The notes beneath the pieces are model-generated. The model saw only the letters and a program-made list of their open reading frames with translations, ran no database searches and had not been told where the DNA came from. This document shows positions 1 through 9,288 of a stretch of 64,000 nucleotides of DNA, piece by piece. The stretch is from Erythrobacter sp. (GTDB taxonomy: Bacteria > Pseudomonadota > Alphaproteobacteria > Sphingomonadales > Sphingomonadaceae). Both the position numbers and the translations under genes were made by a program. The DNA lies in the NCBI GenBank assembly GCA_029937545.1, contig JAPYPR010000004.1:180576-244575 (forward strand), given 5' to 3'. Each line of letters starts with the position of its first letter. Position 1 is the stretch's first letter.

Positions 1-1
1 C

Positions 2-1711
2 GATACGGACGCTACGCTTGAGGCGCAGGCATTCTTCAGCAACGGGGTTGCGGATGGCAGCGCGTTCGTCGTTGCCGGTAATAATCCCACCGAGCCCGAC
101 ATTAGCGTGACCGGAGACGGACGTATCCTGTTCACTTGGGTCGAACTTGCCAGTGGCGGTGAGATCCATGCGTCTGTGTGGGACCCGCGCGATGGAACTA
201 TCGATGCATCCGACTACGATCAGGGGCTGGCTAACTTTGTCGATACCGAAGTGATCTATGGCTACTCGACCACCGGATCGACCATCAATGGCGATGGCGA
301 CGACAATTCGATTTTCGGCTTCGATGGCAACGATGTTATCGATGGTGTCGGAGGCTCGAACATCGTTCGTGCGCGTGCCGGTAACGACACGATATACTCC
401 AGCGGCGACGGCGAATATTATGGCGGCACGGGCGACGATCTGATCTATGCCGGCCTCACGTCCATAAGCGAAGTGCTCGACGGTGGCGATGGCATCGATA
501 CTGTCGACACCACCACTTGGGGCGGAAATTACGTCTTCGATATGGGGACCGGCGACACCAATTACGGTGAGAGCTTCGTCAATTTCGAGAACGCGGTGAT
601 AGGGAACGGCAATGATGAAGTTACCGGGACCTTCGTCGACAACTCGATAGTCGGCAATGCTGGCGATGACACGCTCGACGGGCGCGCGGGGAACGACTTC
701 CTCGATGGCGGTGCCGGAAACGACACGCTGATCGGAGGTAACGGGACCGACACGCTGCTCGGCGGAGGCGATAACGACCTGCTGATCGGCAACTTCGACA
801 GCGACACGCTGAACGGAGGCATTGGCGACGATCGTATCTTCGCCGGCTTCGGCGACGACGTTCTGATCGGAGGCGATGGCCGCGACATCCTTCGCGGAGG
901 CAGCGGCACCGATACGTTGCTTGGCGGTCAGGGGACCGACGAAATGCGCGGCGGCCTTGGCAATGACACGCTGTCCGGCGGTCTCGGCATCGACTTCCTC
1001 TATGGCGGAGGCGACAACGACACGCTCTTCGGCGAAGAAAGCGACGACACTCTCTATGGCGATGCCGGAGCGGACTCGCTGGATGGCGGCGATGGCGACG
1101 ACGGACTGTTCGGCGGAACCGGTAACGACTTCCTCGATGGTGGGGCCGGCAGCGATCTGATGCGCGGCGGGGACGGTGCCGATACGCTGACCGGTGGCTT
1201 CGGCGCCGACAACCTCGGCGGCGGTATCGGCGACGATTCGATCTTTGGGGGCGACGGAAACGACCTGATCCTCGGCGACAACGGTGCCGACCTCATGCGC
1301 GGCGGCGCCGGTGCCGACAGGCTGCGTGGTGGCTTCGGAGCGGACAATATCGGTGGCGGAACCGGCACCGATACGCTGATCGGTGGTGGGGGAGCCGACG
1401 TATTCTTCTTCGGCGACGACACGCACCTCAACAGCACCTTCGCCCTCACCGATACAATTACGGACTTCAGCCAGTCCGACGGTGACACAATCAGCCTGAC
1501 CGGGATCGACGCCAATACGACGGCCGGTGGCAATCAGGCCTTCTCCTTTGTCGGGGACAGCGCGTTCAGCGGTACAGCCGGCGAACTCCGCTATGCCCAG
1601 GCAGGCGGACAGACGGTAGTGGAGATGGACCGCGACGGCGATGGAGTGGCCGACCTCTACCTGACCCTCGATGGCCTGGTCGATCTCACTGCGGCCGATT
1701 TCGTTCTGTAA
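2..1711 (+). CDS. RTX-type calcium-binding repeat protein, C-terminal part (5' partial)
   Basis: The frame is open from the left edge, so the start lies outside the window and 569 residues are visible. Most of it is a long array of nonapeptides of the form GGxGxDxxx, for example GGAGNDTLIG. These bind calcium and form parallel beta-rolls in proteins exported by type I secretion. The last 110 or so residues look like the serralysin-type C-terminal domain (GADVFFF, then ITDF), ending in a hydrophobic FVL. That tail is the usual uncleaved type I secretion signal. No catalytic domain is visible, so protease, adhesin or S-layer roles cannot be separated. No type I transporter genes are next to it. 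Confidence 0.9.
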   Translation, partial: DTDATLEAQAFFSNGVADGSAFVVAGNNPTEPDISVTGDGRILFTWVELASGGEIHASVWDPRDGTIDASDYDQGLANFVDTEVIYGYSTTGSTINGDGDDNSIFGFDGNDVIDGVGGSNIVRARAGNDTIYSSGDGEYYGGTGDDLIYAGLTSISEVLDGGDGIDTVDTTTWGGNYVFDMGTGDTNYGESFVNFENAVIGNGNDEVTGTFVDNSIVGNAGDDTLDGRAGNDFLDGGAGNDTLIGGNGTDTLLGGGDNDLLIGNFDSDTLNGGIGDDRIFAGFGDDVLIGGDGRDILRGGSGTDTLLGGQGTDEMRGGLGNDTLSGGLGIDFLYGGGDNDTLFGEESDDTLYGDAGADSLDGGDGDDGLFGGTGNDFLDGGAGSDLMRGGDGADTLTGGFGADNLGGGIGDDSIFGGDGNDLILGDNGADLMRGGAGADRLRGGFGADNIGGGTGTDTLIGGGGADVFFFGDDTHLNSTFALTDTITDFSQSDGDTISLTGIDANTTAGGNQAFSFVGDSAFSGTAGELRYAQAGGQTVVEMDRDGDGVADLYLTLDGLVDLTAADFVL

Positions 1712-1728
1712 ACCGAACAAAGTAAAAT

Positions 1729-1765
1729 GCGGGCGGGAGAGCGATCTTCCGCCCGTTTTTTTATC
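1729..1765 (+). terminator. Rho-independent terminator after the RTX gene
   Basis: An inverted repeat (CGGGCGGGAGA pairing with TCTTCCGCCCG) is followed directly by a run of seven T. It begins 18 bases after the stop codon. Confidence 0.8.
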
Positions 1766-2018
1766 CGGTGACCCGAAACCGAGCATGACTCAACGAGATA
1801 CCTGTAAACACCTGTTTTTCAGATACTTTTCTTTACTTTGCCAGCAAATACAGCGCTAAGGCGGCGAATCCCTCCCAAGCGTTGCCAATGCGCGGTGAGT
1901 GGCGGACCAAGCTCTTGCCATGCGCGTTTTATAAACAAACGTCCGCGCAGGAAATCTTCGAGCATTTATAATTTCCGACCACCGCGCGGCTAAGCAATTA
2001 GAAAGCACTTGCCTCGCC
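1766..2018. other. Intergenic region with no gene seen
   Basis: This stretch before the lysozyme-like gene is more AT-rich than its surroundings. It has a short tandem ACCTGTaaACACCTGT motif near 1800. I found no ORF, RNA gene or clear promoter in it. Confidence 0.4.
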
Positions 2019-2915
2019 ATGACAGGGACCAACAATCGAAATCAGGAGATCGGGAAGCGATCGCCAAGACTTGAACAACTTCTCCAAGAACTAAACAGCC
2101 CGCTCGACCAGAGCGACTGGGAGAAGCGGTCTACCACGCGAAATTCCGGTGCGCCGGACAGATCCAGCAATCCGGTCAAGCGATTGCTATCGAAACGTCG
2201 GCACCGTAGCGACCTGAAGCGTGCCAGACGCGCAGCGCAAAAGGCGTTCGGCGTCAAACCACGCCATTCCGCGCGGCGACGGGCAACACTGATGCTGACA
2301 GCAGGAGCGGTCGGTCTCACGGCGTTCACTGGACCACAGTCGGGTACAAAGCAAAAGACGCCTGTCGTCGCAACCTCTTTCGACGCCGACGGCGTCGAGG
2401 TGCGGAAGCCTGCAGCGCTTCTCAAGGCGAGTGGGGACTTCAAACAAGCCCTCATCCAAGAGGAGGGCGTGCGGTATACCGTGTATCGCGATGTTGCCGG
2501 ATATCCCACTGTAGGGGTCGGTCACCTGGTTGAACCCGAGGACAATCTGAGGGTCGGAGACACTATCAGCGAAGAGCGCGCGATGGCTTTTCTGACAGCG
2601 GATCTTGAGGAAGCTGAGCGCGGTGTACGCCAGCTTGCCGGTGCCCTTCTCCTTTATCAGCATGAATTCGATGCGCTTGTGGACCTCGTCTACAACGTCG
2701 GCATCGGCAATGTCTCGCCGGAACGCAGCCCGAGGTTGAACGCGGCGATCGATTCCGGAGATTACGACGCAGTGGCCTCGCAGCTTGACTATACCCATGC
2801 CGGGGGCGCCGTCGCGAGAGGGTTGCAAATTAGGTCCGAACGACGCGCCGCGATATTTGCGGAGGCCGACTATGAAGATCCGCGCGAGATTGGTAACGCC
2901 AGCGCCAACGCCTGA
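2019..2915 (+). CDS. GH24 (T4-type) lysozyme-like protein with an N-terminal membrane anchor
   Basis: The protein has 298 residues. The first 88 or so are basic and polar. A single hydrophobic stretch (about residues 89-104) could anchor it in the inner membrane. From about residue 142 there is a phage-type lysozyme domain. Its catalytic triad motif is visible as Glu149, Asp158 and Thr164 in the pattern EGxRxxxYxDxxGxxTxGxGH. Such enzymes cleave the glycan of peptidoglycan. There are no holin, spanin or other phage genes nearby, so a cellular role in wall remodelling is more likely than a prophage lysis cassette. The ATG start follows a gap of about 300 bases, so it is probably transcribed alone. 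Confidence 0.85.
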   Translation: MTGTNNRNQEIGKRSPRLEQLLQELNSPLDQSDWEKRSTTRNSGAPDRSSNPVKRLLSKRRHRSDLKRARRAAQKAFGVKPRHSARRRATLMLTAGAVGLTAFTGPQSGTKQKTPVVATSFDADGVEVRKPAALLKASGDFKQALIQEEGVRYTVYRDVAGYPTVGVGHLVEPEDNLRVGDTISEERAMAFLTADLEEAERGVRQLAGALLLYQHEFDALVDLVYNVGIGNVSPERSPRLNAAIDSGDYDAVASQLDYTHAGGAVARGLQIRSERRAAIFAEADYEDPREIGNASANA

Positions 2916-3017
2916 TCACATGCTGCCGCTTCGCCGATCCATCGAGTTGGCATTACCGAATTGCACAACTCCGCGGAAGAATCAGGGCAAATCCCGGTCG
3001 ATCATTTACGCAGCCGC

Positions 3018-3563
3018 ATGACCCACCGCCTGTTCATTGCGCTGCGTCCGCCGCCCCATATCCGTGACAGGCTGATCGACTGCATGGACGCCGTGACAGG
3101 CGCACGTTGGCAGGATGACGACCAGTTGCACCTGACGCTGCGGTATGTCGGGGAAGTCGACAGGCATCGCGCGAACGATCTGGCCGAAGCACTGGGCGCC
3201 TTGCGCATGCCGTCTTGCGAGATCGAGCTGACTGGTACGGGCGTTTTCGAACGCAAGGGCAGGCCGCACCTGCTCTGGGCAGGCGTCGCGCCGAACGAGA
3301 CTCTCGTGCGTCTGCAGAAGAAGATCGAACGGATTTGCCAGAGCATGGGCATCGAGGCCTTACACCGCAAGTTCATGCCCCATGTCACCTTGGCTCGGCT
3401 CAATTCGTCCAGCGGTCCGGTCGGCGCGTTCCTGGCCACCACTGCATCGGCCCGCTTCGGAAGCTGGAAGGCGACTTCTTTCGGTCTGTTCGAGAGCCAT
3501 TTGCGTGAGCAAGGATCGCTCTACGTCGAGATCGTCGAATATCCGCTCGCTACGGCAGCATGA
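3018..3563 (+). CDS. thpR: RNA 2',3'-cyclic phosphodiesterase (2H family, ThpR/LigT)
   Basis: This 181-residue protein has the two HxT motifs that define 2H phosphoesterases: HLT at residues 38-40 and HVT at 122-124. They are spaced as in LigT/ThpR. The family opens 2',3'-cyclic phosphates on RNA to 2'-phosphates and can ligate tRNA halves in vitro. I chose the ATG at 3018 because the protein then begins MTHRLFIAL, the normal first strand of the fold. An upstream in-frame start at 2961 would add 19 unconserved residues. It lies 102 bases after the lysozyme-like gene and may share its transcript. Confidence 0.9.
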   Translation: MTHRLFIALRPPPHIRDRLIDCMDAVTGARWQDDDQLHLTLRYVGEVDRHRANDLAEALGALRMPSCEIELTGTGVFERKGRPHLLWAGVAPNETLVRLQKKIERICQSMGIEALHRKFMPHVTLARLNSSSGPVGAFLATTASARFGSWKATSFGLFESHLREQGSLYVEIVEYPLATAA

Positions 3564-3728
3564 GCCATTCGGGAACACGCAAGGCCCGATGCCGTTCGAT
3601 AAAGCGTGCACAAGCGCCGACCGGCGACGTGAGTTCGCTTGCTCCAAGCTACGCAATCCGGTCCAAGCGCATATCGCAATTCTATCTATCCGGTCAGGTA
3701 CCGCCCTGTCCGGTCCAAGGGAGATCAT

Positions 3729-5984
3729 ATGAAGGCCCAGATCCTGGCCACCGCCGCCCTCGCCGCACTCGCCGCAGGCTGCACCACCACCCCCGGAGGA
3801 GAGATCGAGACAATGGCCGAAGCCAATGAAGTCCCGCAGGCCACCGGCTATTTCGCCAGCGAAAGCACGCTACCGTTCAAGGCACCCGATTTCACGAAGA
3901 TTTCGGAAGACGATTATATGCCGGCCTTCGAGCAGGGCATGGCAATCCACAAGGCCGAAATCCAGGCGATCATCGACAATCCCGCTCCGCCGACCTTCGA
4001 GAATACGATCGTCGCGCTCGAAAAATCCGGCCGAATGCTCAGCCGCGTTGCGACCGTATTCTTCGCGCTGACCGGATCGAACACGACCGACCGGCTGGAT
4101 GAGATCAACACCGAAGTCAGCCCCATGCTGACTGCCCATTCCGACAGCATCACGCTCAATCCCGAGCTCTTCGCCCGCGTGAAGGCGGTGTACGACAATC
4201 GCGCCGCGATGACGATGACGCCGGAAGACGCCAAGCTGCTCGAGGACACGTACGAAGGTATGGTCCATGCCGGCGCCATGCTGACCGACGCTCAGCGTGA
4301 GCGGGTGAAGCAGATCAACACGCAGCTGTCCGAAATCACGACCGAGTTCGGCCAGACCGTTCGCTCTGCCATGAGCGACCAGCCGCTGATCGTCGACACG
4401 CGCGACGAACTCGCTGGCCTGTCGGATGCAGATATCAAGGCTGCTGCCGAGCTTGCGGCCGAGAAGGGCCAGCCGGGCAAGTACGCTCTCGCCTTGCAGA
4501 ACACCACGCAACAGCCGCTCCTGCCGACGCTCGAGAATCGGGCGACGCGCGAGAAGCTGTTCAAGCTGTCCTACCACCGCGCCGACGGTCAGCGCGGGTT
4601 CGACACGCGCGACCAGGTCCGCCAGATCGCGGCCCTGCGTGCCGAAAAAGCCGCGCTGTTCGGCGAGCCCGACTGGGCGACCTACGCGATGTGGGATCGC
4701 ATGGCCGAGAAGCCGGAAACCGCGCTCAATTTCATGGAGCAGATGGTCCCCGCCCTGGCCGCTACCCAGCGGCGCGAAGCTGCCCTGCTGAACACCGCGA
4801 TCGCAGCCGACGGCGGCAGTTATGAAGTGCAGCCGTGGGACTGGTATCGCTACGCCAACAAGGTGAAGGCCGAGAACTTCCAGCTCGATGAAGATGCGGT
4901 CATGGAATATTTCCAGCTCGACAAGGTGCTGGAAGACGGCGTGTTCTATGCCGCCAATCAGCTATATGGCCTCAGCTTCGAGAAGCGGACCGACATCCCG
5001 GTCTATCACCCGGACGTCACCACATACACGGTGTTCGACCGTGACGGATCGGAGCTCGGTCTGTTCTATTTCGATCCGTTCCAGCGCCCCTCCAAGCGCG
5101 GCGGCGCGTGGATGAGCAATTTCGTCGACCAGAGCGACCTCTGGGGTAACAAGCCCGTCATCTACAATGTGCTGAACATCCCGAAGGCCCCTGCTGGCGA
5201 AGTCCAGCTGGTCAGCTTCGATAACGTCAACACGCTGTTCCATGAATTCGGCCATGCTCTGCACGGCTTCTTCGCGGACCAGATGTACGAGAGCCTGTCC
5301 GGCACCGCGACGGCACGCGACTTCGTCGAATATCCGAGCCAGGTAAATGAGATGTGGGCGACCTACCCCTCGGTTCTCTCGAACTATGCCAAGCATTACG
5401 AGACGGGCGAAACCATCCCCACCGAAATGATCGACCGGATCGAAGCCGCGTCCAAATTCAACCAGGGCTACGACTTCGGCGAGGTCGTCGCAGCCGCCCT
5501 TCTGGACATGAAGTGGAGCGGGCTGTCGCCGGCAGAAGCCGCCGCCATCGACACGCCGGCCAAGGTCGACGCGTTCGAGCGGCAGGCGCTGGAAGAACTC
5601 GGTCTCGAGATCGACCTCGTGCCGCCGCGCTATCGCAGCAGCTATTTCAACCACATCTTCAGCGGGCCGACCGGTTATTCGGCAGGCTATTACAGCTATC
5701 TGTGGACCGAGATGCTCGACCGCGACAGCCGCAGGTGGTTCCTCGACAATGGTGGCCTCACCCGCGAGAACGGCGATCACTATCGCGCCACAGTGCTGAG
5801 CCGTGGCGGGACGATGGACTATTACCAGATGTTCCAGAACTTCATGGGTCGCGCGCCCGAAGTCGGCCCGATGCTCGAAGCGCGCGGGCTGATGCCGGGC
5901 GACGAAGCGGCCGATAGCGAGGTAGCGGACGATGGTGCCGCGACGATCGGCGACAGCGGAGCGACTTTGCCGATCTCCAACTGA
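3729..5984 (+). CDS. M3-family zinc metallopeptidase, lipoprotein (peptidyl-dipeptidase / oligopeptidase type)
   Basis: The protein has 751 residues. The start at 3729 gives a lipoprotein signal (MKAQ, hydrophobic core, lipobox ending at a Cys about 20 residues in) and follows an AAGGGAG ribosome site. An earlier in-frame start at 3639 would bury that signal. The zinc motif HEFGH is at residues 505-509, followed by ALHGFF as in the M3 (thimet oligopeptidase/Dcp) family. Downstream motifs such as PSQVNEMW and GYSAGYYSYLW fit Dcp. Dcp-like enzymes remove dipeptides from peptide C termini. The lipobox places this one in the periplasm on a membrane. A strong terminator follows, so it is probably a single-gene unit. 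Confidence 0.9.
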   Translation: MKAQILATAALAALAAGCTTTPGGEIETMAEANEVPQATGYFASESTLPFKAPDFTKISEDDYMPAFEQGMAIHKAEIQAIIDNPAPPTFENTIVALEKSGRMLSRVATVFFALTGSNTTDRLDEINTEVSPMLTAHSDSITLNPELFARVKAVYDNRAAMTMTPEDAKLLEDTYEGMVHAGAMLTDAQRERVKQINTQLSEITTEFGQTVRSAMSDQPLIVDTRDELAGLSDADIKAAAELAAEKGQPGKYALALQNTTQQPLLPTLENRATREKLFKLSYHRADGQRGFDTRDQVRQIAALRAEKAALFGEPDWATYAMWDRMAEKPETALNFMEQMVPALAATQRREAALLNTAIAADGGSYEVQPWDWYRYANKVKAENFQLDEDAVMEYFQLDKVLEDGVFYAANQLYGLSFEKRTDIPVYHPDVTTYTVFDRDGSELGLFYFDPFQRPSKRGGAWMSNFVDQSDLWGNKPVIYNVLNIPKAPAGEVQLVSFDNVNTLFHEFGHALHGFFADQMYESLSGTATARDFVEYPSQVNEMWATYPSVLSNYAKHYETGETIPTEMIDRIEAASKFNQGYDFGEVVAAALLDMKWSGLSPAEAAAIDTPAKVDAFERQALEELGLEIDLVPPRYRSSYFNHIFSGPTGYSAGYYSYLWTEMLDRDSRRWFLDNGGLTRENGDHYRATVLSRGGTMDYYQMFQNFMGRAPEVGPMLEARGLMPGDEAADSEVADDGAATIGDSGATLPISN

Positions 5985-6006
5985 TCGATCTGGCTAGCTA
6001 ACTATA

Positions 6007-6039
6007 GAGGCCGGAGCCCCGTGGCACCGGCCTCTTTTT
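6007..6039 (+). terminator. Rho-independent terminator after the M3 peptidase
   Basis: GAGGCCGG pairs with CCGGCCTC across a 12-base loop and is followed by TTTTT, 22 bases after the stop codon. Confidence 0.85.
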
Positions 6040-6100
6040 CGTCGCGAGGTTAACCCGTTCGCAACCGTGCGAGCCTATTCGTACCGAAGGGACGGTTAGC

Positions 6101-7300
6101 GTGACGGTGAACACACTCAAGGATCAGCACGGGCTAGGCGTGTGTGTTACGCGCGATGCCGCCTGGGCAGCGGAAGTCCGCCGCAAAATCATATCCGGAC
6201 TAGCGGATCGCGAGGCGCATTCACTACCGGCGAACCTCGTCGGCTGGTCTCTCTGCCTGGTTATTGCCACGATTATCGGTCCCGATATCATGCTGATCAT
6301 CGCTCTGCTCTTCAGGCCGGTTTCGATCGGCTTGGTCCGCAGGGCCCACGCCCGCCTTCGCCGAACGCTTGAAGCAGGTGAACCTTTCGAGGCGGCTTTC
6401 CGGCTGGCCGGGTTCACCCTTTCCCTTTCGGGCCTGTCATGGGGACTGCTGACCTTTCCTGTATTCGCTGCACCGACTGTCGAGCCTGCCGGACTGGCGC
6501 TGCTGGTGCTGGTTATCACCGGCGTGTGCATGATCTGCTCGATGGTCGGCCTTGTGCCATGGGTTCTGGTAGGTTTCGCCTGTGCTTTCGCACTCTCGGT
6601 TCTCGCTGGCAGCTTCATTGCCAGCGGTGGATCGCAGCCGGCGCTCACTGCGGCGGTTCTGCTTCCGCTGATCGGCGCGGTTCCGTTCGGGATCGGGCAA
6701 CGACGGCAGGCTATACGGGCCGCCGAAGACGCGGTCGACAAGCTGCACCTCCACGAAGAAGTGGCGAGCGCGCTGCACCATGCCGAATATCTCTCGCGCC
6801 ACGATGCCTTGACCGGCCTCGGCAATCGCCGCGCTTTGTTCGAGGACTATGGAGGCCTCACCCAGCCGGACGGCCTGAGAACGATCCTGTCGATCGACCT
6901 CGACAATTTCAAATGTGTCAACGACACCTTCGGCCACCAAGCGGGCGACGAAGTGCTCATCGCGGTCGCAGACAGCATCCGGAATGCGATGCGAGGGGCG
7001 CGGCAGAAGCGCTACAGCAGCTACCGGCTAGGCGGAGAGGAATTCGCCATCGTCCTCGAACAGTCGGACGAAAGTGCGGGCCGCGCCTTTGCCGAACAGC
7101 TTCGCCAGACGATCGAGAAACTCGTTCCGGTTCGCGACGTGCCGCATCTGCGCATCTCGGCCTCCTTCGGCGTCATGGGATGGTCGGGCGGACTACCGCT
7201 GACCACTGCGTTGGGGCAGGTAGACAAACTGCTCTACCTCGCCAAGGAGCAGGGCCGCAATTGCGTGGTTGCCCGCTTCGACAAGCGTGCCGCAGCTTAG
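6101..7300 (+). CDS. Membrane-bound diguanylate cyclase (GGDEF domain)
   Basis: The protein has 399 residues. The N-terminal half has about five hydrophobic segments (roughly residues 45-195) without a recognisable sensor domain. A GGDEF domain starts near residue 230 with DALTGLGNRR. The active-site motif is GGEEF at 311-315, which is catalytically competent in this family. The product would be cyclic-di-GMP. The usual inhibitory RxxD site nine residues before GGDEF is not present; QKRY occupies that position. The gene starts with GTG. Its stop overlaps the end of the convergent small gene by four bases. Confidence 0.9.
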   Translation: MTVNTLKDQHGLGVCVTRDAAWAAEVRRKIISGLADREAHSLPANLVGWSLCLVIATIIGPDIMLIIALLFRPVSIGLVRRAHARLRRTLEAGEPFEAAFRLAGFTLSLSGLSWGLLTFPVFAAPTVEPAGLALLVLVITGVCMICSMVGLVPWVLVGFACAFALSVLAGSFIASGGSQPALTAAVLLPLIGAVPFGIGQRRQAIRAAEDAVDKLHLHEEVASALHHAEYLSRHDALTGLGNRRALFEDYGGLTQPDGLRTILSIDLDNFKCVNDTFGHQAGDEVLIAVADSIRNAMRGARQKRYSSYRLGGEEFAIVLEQSDESAGRAFAEQLRQTIEKLVPVRDVPHLRISASFGVMGWSGGLPLTTALGQVDKLLYLAKEQGRNCVVARFDKRAAA

Positions 7301-7596
7301 GCAGCCTTCGCTACACCGCGCCACGCCAGCGAGTTGTGATTAAGCTCGGCCAGATCCTTGGTGCTCGCAATCGCCGAGCGACCCAGCGCTATAGCTTTCT
7401 CCAGCACTGCATCCTCGGCGTTGCGGTAGGCGGGCGCGGGGATCTCTTCGTTCCATTTCGCGCCAACTGCATTGTCCAACAGGATGCGCTGGCAACAGTG
7501 GTCGAGATGTACCGGCCAGCCGCGCACTTTTGCAAGGTCCGGCATTTCATCGCGTGGCAGCGCGAACCATTGGCCTTCGAGATCGGATCGGGTCAT
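7297..7596 (-). CDS. Small conserved-looking protein of unknown function at the end of the B12 operon
   Basis: This 99-residue protein is soluble, with no signal peptide. It contains a HLDHCCQR segment with adjacent cysteines and a Trp-rich N terminus. I do not recognise the family. The ATG at 7596 is preceded by GAGGG at a workable distance. The gene begins 13 bases after the btuD stop on the same strand, so it is very likely the last gene of the cobalamin-uptake operon. A role linked to cobalamin use is inference from position only. An upstream in-frame start would overlap btuD and is less likely. Confidence 0.65.
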   Translation of the reverse strand: MTRSDLEGQWFALPRDEMPDLAKVRGWPVHLDHCCQRILLDNAVGAKWNEEIPAPAYRNAEDAVLEKAIALGRSAIASTKDLAELNHNSLAWRGVAKAA

Positions 7597-7609
7597 GCGA
7601 AGGCAACCC

Positions 7610-8338
7610 TCAGCGGGCGATGAGGGCCCGTTTACCATCGGCACCGATCCATTGCGCATCGACCTTCCAGACGCTTTGCAGAGTCGATACGTCCAATGCC
7701 GCTTCCGGCTCCCCGTCGGCGGCGAGCCTGCCATCGCTGAGCACGATCACCCGGTCGGCATAATTCATTGCATGGGCGAGATCGTGGAGCACCAAGACCA
7801 CGCCTGCTCCTTGGTCGGCCGCAGCGCGCAAATGGCGCAGCAAGGCGAGCTGGTGTCCGATGTCGAGCGCGGCGAGCGGCTCGTCAGCGAGGATCCACGC
7901 AGGCTCTCCGGCAAGCACACGGGCCAGCAATACGCGCGCGGTTTCGCCGCCGGACAGCGACTGGGCGCGGCGGTCCTGGAGCGGCTCGATATTGAGGGCG
8001 GCTATCGCGGCATCGACCGGTTCAGCACGGGTGTCGCCATGCGCCATGCGGCCAAGCTCGACAAGACTGCGAACGGGAATATCCCAGGCAATTTCATGCG
8101 CTTGCGGAAGATAGCCGATACGTTTTGCGCGTTCGCGAGGGTGCAGGGTTGCGAGGCTGCTGTCGTCCAGATTCACGGCTCCCGCATGTGCCTGAAGTAG
8201 GCCAGCGAAGGCTTTCAGCAAAGTCGACTTGCCCGCGCCATTCGGGCCGCAGATCGCAGTGATCTTACCAGTCTCCAATGCCAGCGACACGTCGTATAGA
8301 CGCACGCCGATCGACAGGTCTTGCGCGGCCAGCGTCAT
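7610..8338 (-). CDS. btuD: Vitamin B12 ABC transporter ATPase
   Basis: The 242-residue ATPase has Walker A GPNGAGKST, the signature LSGGE, and a Walker B segment ending ILADEP followed by LAALD. It belongs to the FecE/BtuD/HmuV group, which powers import of cobalamin, haem or siderophores. Its ATG overlaps the permease stop by four bases, so the two are translationally coupled. Cobalamin as the substrate rests on the riboswitch that controls the operon and on the btuB- and btuF-like partners, not on the ATPase itself. Confidence 0.9.
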   Translation of the reverse strand: MTLAAQDLSIGVRLYDVSLALETGKITAICGPNGAGKSTLLKAFAGLLQAHAGAVNLDDSSLATLHPRERAKRIGYLPQAHEIAWDIPVRSLVELGRMAHGDTRAEPVDAAIAALNIEPLQDRRAQSLSGGETARVLLARVLAGEPAWILADEPLAALDIGHQLALLRHLRAAADQGAGVVLVLHDLAHAMNYADRVIVLSDGRLAADGEPEAALDVSTLQSVWKVDAQWIGADGKRALIAR

Positions 8339-9288
8339 TCGAGCCCCCTTCGCATCCGTATCAGCAGCCAGAGAAAGAACGGCGCACCCAGCAGGCTTAG
8401 CGCAATGCCTAGCCTCAGTTCTGTGACAAAAGGCAAGACCCGCACCGCGCTGTCGGCTAAAAGCACCAGCAGCGCCCCTGCCAAAGCGCTTGGCAAAATC
8501 AGTTGTGACGGGCGGCTGTCGGTAAGCGGGCGGACGAGGTGCGGCACGATGAGGCCGACGAAGCCGATGATGCCGGCAACCGCCACGCTTGCGCCGACGG
8601 TTAGCCCGATGCCTGCAATCAGCATCCAGAGCAGCGCGCCGGTATTCACGCCAAGCGACCGGGCCACCGGCTCGCCCAAGGTCAGGGCGTCGAGCGATTT
8701 GCCTGTGCGCCAAAGGAGCAACACGCCGAGCCCCACGAGCGGCGCGGCCAGCAAGACCTCGCGCCAACTGCGGTCGGTCAGCGCGCCGTTGAGCCACAAG
8801 ACGATCTCGCTCATGGCGAAGGCATTCGGCGCCATGCTGATCGCCAGCGCCGTCAGTGCTCCGGCAAGGCTGGCGACCATCAGGCCGGCCAAAGTAAACA
8901 GCGCTATGCCTCCGGTACGCCCGGCGATTGCAGCCAGCAGCGCCATGGCTCCGCCCGCGCCCAGAAGTGCAAACAGCGGCAGCAACCACGCGCTCGCCGT
9001 ATAGCCGAACCACAGCGCCACGACCGCCCCCAGTGCCGCGCCCGGTGCGATGCCGAACAGCCCCGGATCGGCGAGCGGATTGCGCAGATAGCCCTGCATC
9101 GCCGCCCCTGCCGCACCCAAGCCGGCCCCGACGATTACCGCCAGCAAAGCTCGCGGCAACCGGAGTTCGGCAAGGATGATCGCTGCATTAGGCGTGGCGT
9201 CGGGCCAGAGCCACACGCGCCCCGCCAGAAGCGAGAGCGGCAGGGCAATCGCAAGCAACAGGCCGAATAGCAGCACCGCGCGGTTCAC
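8335..9288 (-). CDS. btuC: Vitamin B12 ABC transporter permease (FecCD family)
   Basis: The protein has 317 residues and is almost entirely hydrophobic, with nine to ten predicted membrane helices. The FecCD hallmark after the second helix is present (GAGLGAAGAAMQG, then RNPLADPGLFG), as is GFVGLIVPHL, the coupling helix region that contacts the ATPase. The GTG at 9288 is chosen because it overlaps the btuF stop by four bases, like every junction in this operon. A longer reading frame upstream lies inside btuF. Confidence 0.9.
   Translation of the reverse strand: MNRAVLLFGLLLAIALPLSLLAGRVWLWPDATPNAAIILAELRLPRALLAVIVGAGLGAAGAAMQGYLRNPLADPGLFGIAPGAALGAVVALWFGYTASAWLLPLFALLGAGGAMALLAAIAGRTGGIALFTLAGLMVASLAGALTALAISMAPNAFAMSEIVLWLNGALTDRSWREVLLAAPLVGLGVLLLWRTGKSLDALTLGEPVARSLGVNTGALLWMLIAGIGLTVGASVAVAGIIGFVGLIVPHLVRPLTDSRPSQLILPSALAGALLVLLADSAVRVLPFVTELRLGIALSLLGAPFFLWLLIRMRRGLE

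Noticed and set aside
107..1440. Regular short-period DNA repetition that might suggest a CRISPR or minisatellite array
   Set aside because: The period is the RTX nonapeptide code (27 bases, degenerate at third positions). It lies inside one open frame, and there are no identical repeats or spacers.
2019..2915. Prophage, suggested by the lysozyme-like gene
   Set aside because: There is no holin, spanin, terminase, capsid or integrase around it, and the protein has a long membrane-anchored N-terminal region.
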